Assembly: GCA_030673085.1 (NCBI GenBank)
Contig: DAOVFE010000126.1
Location: 1-5,939, forward strand
DNA from: Anaerolineales bacterium
GTDB lineage: Bacteria > Chloroflexota > Anaerolineae > Anaerolineales > E44-bin32
Length of the DNA stretch: 5,939 bases
Direction of reading: 5' to 3'
A program made the position numbers and the translations under genes. Shown piece by piece: positions 1 to 5,369 of the stretch (the stretch's first letter is position 1; each line of letters begins with the position of its first letter). The notes under the pieces were generated by a model. That model was not told the origin of the DNA and did no database searches. It worked only from the letters and a program-made list of their open reading frames with translations.

Positions 1-557
1 AAATCTAAATTGCGGGCGTAAGATCGCACTTGAAATTTTTTATATTCACTAAGAGGGAAAATAGTATTTCGGAGCTGTTCTTGGTTTAGCATGCATAACA
101 TGTATGATTGATCCTTGCCTTCATCGACTGCGCGAAGCAGATTATATGTACCATCCCGATATAAAAGTCTAGCGTAATGGCCGGTAGCAAGGTGGGTCGC
201 GCCCATTGATCGTACATGATCTAACAGATAACCCCAACGGATGTAACGATTGCATTCAATGCAGGGGTTCGGGGTTACCCCTTTCGCATATCCTTCAAGG
301 AAGAAATCAATGACATCATGTTTAAATTGCAGGCGAGCGTCGAGAAGATAAAATGGGATTTCGAGTTGATTGGACACATTACGCGCGATCTTTTCATCCA
401 ATGGCGAACAGTATAGCGGAGCGTTGTCGCGACTGTTATTTACGAGACTCATCATTATGCCAAAGACATCATAACCTTGCTCAACAAGCAAGGCGGCTGC
501 AACCGAGCTATCGACGCCGCCGCTCATTGCAACAGCAACCTTGCCTGGGGAGATCAT
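1..557 (-). CDS. mnmA: tRNA-specific 2-thiouridylase MnmA, N-terminal part (cut by window edge)
   Basis: MnmA is a cytoplasmic enzyme that uses ATP to adenylate U34 in the anticodon of tRNAs for Lys, Glu and Gln and then inserts sulfur (family knowledge). The first 185 residues are visible and the 3' half lies beyond position 1; the family is usually about 360 residues. The N-type PP-loop SGGVDSS is at residues 12-18, TPNPCIECNR at about 95-104, ATGHYAR at 124-130 and DQSYMLC at 149-155. Cys102 aligns with the catalytic cysteine of the E. coli enzyme; a second cysteine, Cys99, makes a CxxC pair. The partner cysteine of the C-terminal half is outside the window. The ATG at 557 is chosen because AGGAGA (564-569) lies 6 bases upstream and the PP-loop follows at the usual distance. 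The gene diverges from eno, and an IS now sits about 190 bp upstream of its start. Identification is firm. Confidence 0.95.
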   Translation of the reverse strand, partial: MISPGKVAVAMSGGVDSSVAAALLVEQGYDVFGIMMSLVNNSRDNAPLYCSPLDEKIARNVSNQLEIPFYLLDARLQFKHDVIDFFLEGYAKGVTPNPCIECNRYIRWGYLLDHVRSMGATHLATGHYARLLYRDGTYNLLRAVDEGKDQSYMLCMLNQEQLRNTIFPLSEYKKFQVRSYARNLD

Positions 558-563
558 GTGAAG

Positions 564-569
564 TCTCCT
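564..569 (-). promoter_or_regulatory. Ribosome binding site of mnmA
   Basis: On the minus strand this reads AGGAGA, 6 bases before the ATG at 557. It supports that start over an out-of-frame ATG about 22 bases further upstream. Confidence 0.75.
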
Positions 570-741
570 GCAGGCGCATAGAAACAGGCGATAAACCCAA
601 TTATCGGAGTTTGAGGATATGATCGTTCTAGCATCATTAAGAAAGTATGATGAGAATGAAATAGCAAATCATGCATATAGTGATTCTATCATGATGCCGA
701 ATGCATCTATATAATATTTATGGGAACTATGCTTCTATTAC
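570..741. other. AT-rich spacer upstream of mnmA, no gene seen
   Basis: The stretch between the mnmA leader and the IS is AT-rich and holds no credible coding sequence on either strand. It should contain the mnmA promoter, read on the minus strand, but no pair of -35 and -10 boxes with good spacing stands out. It is the left half of the original mnmA-eno spacer; the right half is at 2590-2814. Confidence 0.5.
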
Positions 742-747
742 ATGTAT
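742..747. repeat. Target-site duplication, left copy (ATGTAT)
   Basis: ATGTAT lies directly outside the left inverted repeat and is repeated directly outside the right one at 2584-2589. This is the expected footprint of a transposition event. The exact edge is slightly ambiguous because the adjoining bases also match in part between the two ends. Confidence 0.7.
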
Positions 748-760
748 GAGTCCGCTGAAA
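748..760 (+). repeat. Left terminal inverted repeat of the IS1182-like element
   Basis: GAGTCCGCTGAAA matches the reverse complement of 2571-2583 at 12 of 13 positions. Similarity continues weakly for a few bases inward. Confidence 0.8.
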
Positions 761-764
761 TAAC

Positions 765-2495
765 TCAAATTGGGATCGCCCTAACTGCCGTTTTCGAATA
801 AAAATGTTGTAATAATCCACGTTGAATGAAACGCCAAAAAGAGATAAAAACATTCTTGATTGCATCTTGTATCTGTTTTTGGATCTCTCTTGCTTTTCTT
901 TTCTCTTCTATCATCTTCTCCTGATACCCGTGAATACGCCGGATATTGGTCATTGACGCAGAAGCAATGACCATCATACTCACGCGGGGCTTCCCCCGCA
1001 CAGGAAGTTTGCCATTCCCAAATTGATGCTTCACAGATCGTACCGTTGATTCAACTGCTGCCCGCAGGTTCTCTCCTGTGGAACGAATATCAACCATGCG
1101 TTTGCGACGCAAGGCAAGGTCTGTTTCTCCCTGAGAGAAACGCAAGACATGCTTTGGCCTGCGTTTGAGAGGCACTGTTGGACACCGATCCACAAATGGA
1201 CAATCGCGGCAAATTGCGCTATCAAAGTAGGCCAGATAACGATGCTCATTCCTCCCTGGCTGCACTTCCGCCCTCTGGCCGTGAGGGCAAGTAACTTCCT
1301 GAGGCTTACCATCATCGTCGATCTCCCAATCGAAGTCCTCTAAGCCCAACTTCTCTTCGGCAGGCTTGCGGCCCCGGATGGCGGTTTGGATTTGCTCGAC
1401 ATTCGCTTCTCGCATTGCTTCATCAACACCTGGGCTTCCGTACCCACCGTCAGTGTAGATTTGTTTCACCTTGGTGCGCTCTTTCAAATCCGGCAGCGCT
1501 TCCTCCAGCATGTCGGCATCCTCAATATTATTGGGTTCTACTTGTACCTTGTTGATCAACTGGAACTTATTCTCAGGATCGCAGGTTTCCGTCAGGTTGG
1601 CCACATACCCTTGGTGACCTTCATCACCCTTGCGACGATAGGTGGCTTCCCAATCATCCGGCGACTGCAGGCTTCCTGCGCTCAATTCCTTCCCTTTCCT
1701 GGGGCGCAAGTCGTTCTCATCGATAGTGAAATGCTCCTGGAAAACACGCACCAACATCTGATAAGTGGAATCCTCGCCGTAGCCCTCCCGCAGTTCTACT
1801 ACCAACCGGTGCATGAACTCACCGATTGGCTGTAGATGGTCCGCAACCTCTTCCCCTTTGATGCGGTAGACGTACTGGCCTGAGGTCCCTTGCAGATAGG
1901 GTTCGAAGTCTTCTTTGTACCTAAGTTGGTCTTTCTCGCTCAGCATGCGGTGCACACGCTGCAGTACTTCCACCAGAAGCTGCAGACGGCTCATATCACG
2001 GATGTTGCTGGCTATCTGCGTGCTGTCCATCCTCAGCTTGCCGCTCTTCAACTGATATGTTTCCGTCTGCTCATCGGTGACTCGCTCAAAGGCCTTCTCG
2101 ATCAGATTGATCCCCTTCTCTTGCATGTACTCACTGAGCCGCTGACGGAAGTTGTATATCGTACGCAGTTCGAATTCCCCTTCTCCCAGATTGCGGTAGC
2201 CAAATGCATACCGTATCTGCATGTCGTAATTATAGGCCGCATACATCTCCTCATCGCTATACCCAAACCCCGCCTTGAGGACTTCAAATCCTGCTAGCAC
2301 ATTCACCGGGATATTCGGCCTGGAAGGTTTGTCGGAATACAAATCAGCAAAGATATCTTCGTCTAATCGGCAGAAGAAGTCCCGGTAGAAGGCGCCCGCC
2401 CAGGATTCTTCTAATCCTTTGCGTCGCTTATCAGACAGCGCATCCAATTGGCTCATGAGAGGCAGTTGGAGGTGGTTTTGGTTTCTTTTATACAT
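765..2495 (-). CDS. DDE transposase, IS1182-like family
   Basis: This 576-residue protein catalyses cut-and-paste movement of the element that carries it. An N-terminal region of the DUF772 type (about residues 20-125, containing VLAGFEVLK and TIYNFRQRL) precedes an RNase H-like catalytic domain. The likely metal-binding residues are Asp157 in RMDST, Asp349 in YTDGGYG and Glu482 in AVESTVRSVKHQFG. Cys403, Cys429, Cys432 and Cys438 form the cysteine cluster typical of this family, with CRDCPFVDRC as its core, and probably bind zinc. The C-terminal tail of about 50 residues is basic. The ATG at 2495 is preceded by AGGTGA about 7 bases upstream. No frameshift or internal stop is seen, so the enzyme looks intact. 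Several long antisense frames inside it are shadows. The assignment to a DDE transposase is firm; the exact IS family is likely. Confidence 0.92.
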   Translation of the reverse strand: MYKRNQNHLQLPLMSQLDALSDKRRKGLEESWAGAFYRDFFCRLDEDIFADLYSDKPSRPNIPVNVLAGFEVLKAGFGYSDEEMYAAYNYDMQIRYAFGYRNLGEGEFELRTIYNFRQRLSEYMQEKGINLIEKAFERVTDEQTETYQLKSGKLRMDSTQIASNIRDMSRLQLLVEVLQRVHRMLSEKDQLRYKEDFEPYLQGTSGQYVYRIKGEEVADHLQPIGEFMHRLVVELREGYGEDSTYQMLVRVFQEHFTIDENDLRPRKGKELSAGSLQSPDDWEATYRRKGDEGHQGYVANLTETCDPENKFQLINKVQVEPNNIEDADMLEEALPDLKERTKVKQIYTDGGYGSPGVDEAMREANVEQIQTAIRGRKPAEEKLGLEDFDWEIDDDGKPQEVTCPHGQRAEVQPGRNEHRYLAYFDSAICRDCPFVDRCPTVPLKRRPKHVLRFSQGETDLALRRKRMVDIRSTGENLRAAVESTVRSVKHQFGNGKLPVRGKPRVSMMVIASASMTNIRRIHGYQEKMIEEKRKAREIQKQIQDAIKNVFISFWRFIQRGLLQHFYSKTAVRAIPI

Positions 2496-2570
2496 GCCGA
2501 GTTCACCTTATCGGGCGTTTCAGCTATACTACCTCCATTGGTTAAATTTCGCGAATATTTTTGGACCTTT

Positions 2571-2583
2571 TTTCAGGGGACTC
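2571..2583 (-). repeat. Right terminal inverted repeat of the IS1182-like element
   Basis: TTTCAGGGGACTC is the inverted partner of the left end at 748-760, with one mismatch. It lies upstream of the transposase start. Confidence 0.8.
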
Positions 2584-2589
2584 ATGTAT
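2584..2589. repeat. Target-site duplication, right copy (ATGTAT)
   Basis: This second copy of ATGTAT directly follows the right inverted repeat. Removing one copy and the element restores a continuous mnmA-eno spacer reading ...TTCTATTAC-ATGTAT-ATCACAAT.... Confidence 0.7.
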
Positions 2590-2752
2590 ATCACAATCTT
2601 TTACAGGCAAATATTCTTTCAACATGCTCATTTCTAATTGATGAAATGCAAGTTCCACCGGGAAGATGGGTAAGCGTAGCTAATGCATAAATAAACGCAA
2701 GGATCACATTATGAAAGCAAAGATAATTAAACTATGAGAATCTCCAAAAGGA

Positions 2753-2781
2753 TTAAAACCTTTGATAAGAATGAGTATAAT
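2753..2781 (+). promoter_or_regulatory. Probable sigmaA promoter of eno
   Basis: A perfect -10 box TATAAT (2776-2781) lies 17 bases after TTAAAA (2753-2758), which matches 4 of 6 bases of the -35 consensus. Transcription would start near 2788, about 27 bases before the ATG. A closer TTGATA at 2762 is only 8 bases from the -10 box and cannot act as its -35 element. The IS lies upstream and leaves this promoter intact. Confidence 0.65.
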
Positions 2782-2798
2782 GGGCATGCTGTAATTTG

Positions 2799-2805
2799 AA
2801 GGAGG
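2799..2805 (+). promoter_or_regulatory. Ribosome binding site that decides the eno start
   Basis: AAGGAGG is a near-perfect Shine-Dalgarno sequence. It ends 3 bases before a TTG at 2809, which is too close, and 9 bases before the ATG at 2815, which is normal. It therefore favours the ATG. Confidence 0.8.
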
Positions 2806-2814
2806 ATATTGGAT

Positions 2815-4110
2815 ATGGATACGATCATCGAAGCTGTACATGCACGACAGGTGTTAGATTCGCGCGGTAATCCAACGATTGAGGTTGAAGTAATTTTATT
2901 TGATGGAAGCTGGGGAAGGGCAATCGTTCCATCGGGCGCGTCTACGGGCGTTCATGAAGCTCTTGAACTTCGAGACGGCGACAAAAGCCGATACAATGGA
3001 AAGGGCGTAACTAAGGCCGTAGGAAATGTGAACAAGGGCATTTCTGAGATGCTGTTAGGATGGGATGCTACTGAACAACGGGAAATCGATTTAGCAATGA
3101 TCGAGCTGGATGGAACGCCGAATAAGTCACGTCTGGGAGCGAATGCGATCCTTGGCGTAAGTTTGGCTGTTGCTAAAGCCGCAGCGGCATCGCTTCGATT
3201 ACCGCTTTACCGCTACATCGGCGGTGTTCATGCTCATGTGTTGCCTGTTCCCTGGATGAATATTCTTAATGGTGGAGCGCATACCGGATGGCAATCAACC
3301 GATGCGCAAGAATTTATGATCATGCCGATTGGCGCCTCATCATTCACTGAAGCGCTGCGATGGGGTTCAGAAATCTATCATTCTTTACGAGAAGTAATTA
3401 AAGCCAAGGGTTATACGGCACTAGTCGGCGATGAGGGGGGATTTGCGCCGGCGCTAAAGGCAAATGCCGAGGCAGTAGAAGTGATACTTGAAGCGATTGG
3501 GAAGGCTGGCTACAAGGCGGGTGAGCAGATTGCGATTGCGTTAGATCCGGCGGCATCCGAGTTCTACGATAAAAAGAAGGAACGCTATCTTCTACGCACA
3601 GAGGGGAGAGAATTAACCGGTCAGGAAATGGTTGAATTATGGAAGTCATGGATCGATCAGTATCCAATTGTTTCCATTGAAGATGGGCTTGCACAAGACG
3701 ATTGGAAAAACTGGGAATTGCTAACAGCCGAGATAGGCAATCGTGTTCAATTAGTCGGCGATGATTTACTGGTCACTAATCCTGAGCGGGTCCGAAAAGC
3801 GATTGAAAGCAAAGCCTGCAACGGGCTTTTAGTTAAGCTAAACCAGATCGGATCGCTAACAGAGACGATTGAAGCAGTAGAACTATGTCAACGGGCGGGC
3901 TGGAGGGCTGTTACTTCACATCGGTCGGGTGAAACAGAAGATACGACCATTGCCGATCTTGTGGTTGCTCTGAATATGGGGCAAATTAAAACGGGAGCAC
4001 CGGCCAGGTCGGATCGCGTTGCAAAGTACAATCAGCTTCTACGTATTGAGGAAGAGCTTGGAGATAGCGCTCATTACGCGGGATGGGGAGCATTAAAGCA
4101 AAAGAACTAA
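2815..4110 (+). CDS. eno: Enolase (phosphopyruvate hydratase)
   Basis: Enolase interconverts 2-phosphoglycerate and phosphoenolpyruvate in glycolysis and gluconeogenesis, in the cytoplasm, using Mg2+. At 431 residues it has the normal bacterial length. The N-terminal domain opens with the classic LDSRGNPTIEVEV (residues 14-26) and has SGAST at 40-44. The barrel domain carries the expected active-site residues: His156 in NGGAH, Glu166, Glu207 in GDEGG, metal ligands Asp244, Glu289 and Asp316, then Lys341 in KLNQIG, Arg370-Ser371 in SHRSGETED and Lys392 in IKTGAP. I start at the ATG at 2815; an in-frame TTG at 2809 would add two residues but sits too close to the ribosome binding site. The loop after NGGAH reads TGWQSTDAQ instead of the common ADNNVDIQ, although the Asp and Gln around Glu166 are kept. 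The gene has its own promoter and is followed by a strong hairpin, so it is probably monocistronic. Confidence 0.98.
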   Translation: MDTIIEAVHARQVLDSRGNPTIEVEVILFDGSWGRAIVPSGASTGVHEALELRDGDKSRYNGKGVTKAVGNVNKGISEMLLGWDATEQREIDLAMIELDGTPNKSRLGANAILGVSLAVAKAAAASLRLPLYRYIGGVHAHVLPVPWMNILNGGAHTGWQSTDAQEFMIMPIGASSFTEALRWGSEIYHSLREVIKAKGYTALVGDEGGFAPALKANAEAVEVILEAIGKAGYKAGEQIAIALDPAASEFYDKKKERYLLRTEGRELTGQEMVELWKSWIDQYPIVSIEDGLAQDDWKNWELLTAEIGNRVQLVGDDLLVTNPERVRKAIESKACNGLLVKLNQIGSLTETIEAVELCQRAGWRAVTSHRSGETEDTTIADLVVALNMGQIKTGAPARSDRVAKYNQLLRIEEELGDSAHYAGWGALKQKN

Positions 4111-4142
4111 ATAGAATAGTAGTGGCTGAGGGATTTAGTGTT

Positions 4143-4194
4143 GGAAAAAGGTGAAGAACCCCACAGCAAGCTGCGGGGTGTTCTGGCTTTTTCC
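4143..4194 (+). terminator. Long hairpin terminator after eno
   Basis: An outer arm GGAAAAAG (4143-4150) pairs with CTTTTTCC (4187-4194). Inside it an inner GC-rich stem runs from about 4156 to 4183: CCCC-A-CAGC pairs with GCTG-C-GGGG around an AA loop. The T run at 4188-4192 follows the inner stem, as in an intrinsic terminator for eno. The A-T outer arm means the structure could also stop transcription arriving from the right. Confidence 0.8.
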
Positions 4195-4204
4195 CATAAA
4201 AGAA

Positions 4205-4229
4205 CGGGGCGGGCAAAAAACCCGCCCCG
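4205..4229 (-). terminator. GC-rich hairpin terminator for the zinc-ribbon gene
   Basis: A perfect 9-bp stem, CGGGGCGGG (4205-4213) with CCCGCCCCG (4221-4229), encloses a 7-base A-rich loop. Read on the minus strand, which is the direction of the zinc-ribbon gene ending at 4261, the stem is followed by TTCTTTTATG, a U-rich tail. It probably also backs up the eno terminator. Confidence 0.75.
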
Positions 4230-4260
4230 CTTGTATTACTTAAATGAAAATACAAGGAAG

Positions 4261-4758
4261 CTATTCTTCCTCGATTGAAGTTTCCTCTGAAGACTTTTCG
4301 TTTTCTGTTGGAACACCTGGAGCAAGGATTCCACAATAGGGACAGATTTGCCAGGATAATTGCATTAATCGACCACAATTTATGCATGGCTTTCGCAATA
4401 ATGTATGGCATTGCGGACAGACTTGCCAATCGGATTGGATTCTAAGGCCACAACCCGGACAAATGGAATGATCCTCAATGCTAGAGAGGAGCGCCTCCTC
4501 TTCCAGTGTTCGTTGGTAGACTTCGTCTAAAGTCTGACTGGGACGTAAGATCAGGTAAATAATAAGGCCGGGTATATTAAGAATTGCAACAATAATCGGG
4601 GCCAGTATTTGTATAAAACGATCCTGCGTACGCGCACGGATGTCTCGGTAGGACCAGAATATCAGACTTAGCCAAAGAGCAGCTAGGAAGGCGCCGAGGA
4701 AGGAAGTTAGATATAGAAGAATACCGGAGAACGAATTGAAACCGAAGTTATTTAGCAT
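4261..4758 (-). CDS. Membrane protein with two zinc ribbons, function unknown
   Basis: This is a 165-residue protein with no function I can name. Two hydrophobic segments (about residues 10-36 and 48-71) are joined by a short basic loop containing RARTQDR, so it should span the membrane twice as a hairpin. A charged linker leads to two zinc ribbons of the double-zinc-ribbon (DZR) type: Cys100-Cys103 with Cys114-Cys117, then Cys125-Cys128 with Cys139-Cys142. The eight cysteines form four CxxC knuckles. The tail is acidic, ending in a run of Glu and Ser. The basic loop suggests by the positive-inside rule that the segments enter from outside, but with both termini on the same side the topology is unclear. 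The ATG at 4758 has AAGGGAG 5 bases upstream. The gene is convergent with eno and divergent from radC. The zinc-ribbon assignment is firm; any role as an adaptor or in signalling would be a guess. Confidence 0.85.
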   Translation of the reverse strand: MLNNFGFNSFSGILLYLTSFLGAFLAALWLSLIFWSYRDIRARTQDRFIQILAPIIVAILNIPGLIIYLILRPSQTLDEVYQRTLEEEALLSSIEDHSICPGCGLRIQSDWQVCPQCHTLLRKPCINCGRLMQLSWQICPYCGILAPGVPTENEKSSEETSIEEE

Positions 4759-4781
4759 TAGAACTCCCTTAATACGCTGGA

Positions 4782-4810
4782 ATTATACTAATATTTGCCT
4801 GAAGAACAAA
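4782..4810 (-). promoter_or_regulatory. Probable promoter of the zinc-ribbon gene
   Basis: On the minus strand a perfect -10 box TATAAT occupies 4787-4782, about 24 bases before the ATG. The -35 region is weak: TTTGTT at 4810-4805 with 17-bp spacing, or TTGTTC with 16. The call rests mainly on the -10 box and its position. Confidence 0.5.
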
Positions 4811-4906
4811 ATGATAGCGATTAGTGAAATGAAAAGGGATTAGAATAATTAAGCAAAAAAAGCTGCGTAATGCTTCTATGAATGGCGCTAAATTTCCCCG
4901 GGCGCT

Positions 4907-4935
4907 TTGACATGATAGGTTTGTCAGAGTATAGT
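4907..4935 (+). promoter_or_regulatory. Strong sigmaA promoter of radC
   Basis: A perfect -35 box TTGACA (4907-4912) and a -10 box TATAGT (4930-4935) are separated by exactly 17 bases. Transcription would start near 4942, giving a leader of about 36 bases. This is the best promoter in the window and is untouched by the downstream IS insertion, so the truncated radC is probably still transcribed. Confidence 0.85.
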
Positions 4936-4944
4936 GCCCACAAG

Positions 4945-4953
4945 TGTGGATAA
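4945..4953 (-). promoter_or_regulatory. DnaA-box-like 9-mer in the radC leader
   Basis: TGTGGATAA is the exact reverse complement of the consensus DnaA box TTATCCACA. It begins about 3 bases after the predicted radC transcription start, where a bound protein could block the promoter. Only one copy was noticed, so chance remains possible. Confidence 0.35.
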
Positions 4954-4965
4954 GGAATATCTCAT

Positions 4966-4972
4966 AAGGGGG
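4966..4972 (+). promoter_or_regulatory. Ribosome binding site of radC
   Basis: AAGGGGG lies 5 bases before the ATG at 4978 and supports that start. Confidence 0.65.
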
Positions 4973-4977
4973 TCAAT

Positions 4978-5352
4978 ATGGGGAATCGAAGTTTTAAATA
5001 CCGAATCACGGATCTGGCAACAGAAGAGCGACCAAGAGAACGCCTGGCCATGCTTGGCGCCAATGTACTATCGACTGCTGAGCTTATTGCAATTCTACTT
5101 CGAACGGGCATCGAAGGCATGAATGCGGTTCAACTGGCGCAAGGGCTGTTGAATGAAATGGGCGGATTAAGCGGATTGCATAGGGAATCCTATGACTCAC
5201 TATGCGGATGTCGAGGGATTGGACCAGCAAAAGCGGCCCAAGTCAAAGCGGCTATTGAGCTAGGTCGTCGCCTAGCCATAGCGACGCCTGAGGAATGTTT
5301 TTGGCAATCTAAAATGAACCCATTTGGCAATCGAAAATGGACCCACCCATAG
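4978..5352 (+). pseudogene. radC: radC, truncated by an IS21-family insertion
   Basis: RadC-family proteins (UPF0758) combine an N-terminal helix-hairpin-helix region with a C-terminal MPN/JAB metalloprotease-like domain and are usually about 220-230 residues. Their role is not settled, and a link to DNA repair has been disputed. Here codons 1-106 (4978-5295) are normal: DLATEERPRERL near the start, STAELIAILLRTG at 32-44 and the hairpin motif GCRGIGPAKAAQVKAA at 77-92. After Glu106 the sequence passes directly into the end of an IS21-like element. The frame then reads 18 foreign residues encoded by the IS terminal repeats and stops at a TAG (5350-5352). The whole MPN domain, with its HxH...SxxD metal site, is absent. 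The promoter and ribosome binding site are intact, so a 124-residue hairpin-only protein could be made. The remainder of radC may lie beyond the IS, to the right of this window. Confidence 0.9.
5300..5345 (+). repeat. Two tandem 23-bp repeats at the IS21 end
   Basis: Units at 5300-5322 and 5323-5345 abut exactly and differ at only two positions: TTTGGCAATC, then T or G, then AAAATG, then A or G, then ACCCA. Multiple terminal repeats of this kind are known in the IS21 family as transposase-binding sites. Confidence 0.85.
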
Positions 5353-5369
5353 ATACACTCCACATCAGA

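Larger units (their letters stand above)
748..2583 (-). mobile_element. Complete IS1182-like insertion sequence, 1836 bp
   Basis: The element is bounded by imperfect 13-bp inverted repeats and flanked by a direct duplication of ATGTAT. The repeats are GAGTCCGCTGAAA at 748-760 and, on the opposite strand, GAGTCCCCTGAAA at 2571-2583, with one mismatch. It carries a single full-length DDE transposase gene on the minus strand that nearly fills it; the stop codon is 4 bases from the inner edge of the left repeat. Intact ends, an intact reading frame and a matching duplication suggest a fairly recent insertion, possibly still able to move. It sits in the spacer between divergent mnmA and eno and breaks no reading frame. 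Assignment to IS1182 rests on the transposase motifs and needs a search against reference elements. Confidence 0.85.

Noticed and set aside
353..622. Plus-strand frame of 89 codons over the mnmA start
   Set aside because: It is antisense to the conserved PP-loop region of mnmA and its product is a low-complexity, arginine- and glutamine-rich sequence with no recognisable domain.
1386..2297. Two long plus-strand frames (149 and 135 codons) opposite the transposase
   Set aside because: They lie antisense to a clear full-length DDE transposase, have no good ribosome binding sites, and their products resemble no family. They are shadows of the codon bias of the transposase.
2590..2752. Possible small gene or structured RNA upstream of eno
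   Set aside because: The stretch is AT-rich with only a short 5-bp AAAGG/CCTTT hairpin near the promoter. No start with a ribosome binding site and no riboswitch-like fold was seen.
2762..2781. TTGATA followed by TATAAT as the eno promoter pair
   Set aside because: The boxes are only 8 bases apart, far from the 16-18 needed. TTAAAA at 2753 gives the correct 17-base spacing instead.
3986..4429. Minus-strand frame of 147 codons across the eno end and the terminators
   Set aside because: It overlaps eno, both hairpins and the zinc-ribbon gene in another frame. A real gene would not read through two terminators in this way.
4934..5122. Plus-strand frame of 62 codons starting at the radC -10 box
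   Set aside because: It begins inside the radC promoter, upstream of the predicted transcription start, and overlaps the conserved radC reading frame.
5300..5345. CRISPR-like repeat array
   Set aside because: The two 23-bp units abut without spacers and sit at an IS21 terminus, where such repeats are expected.
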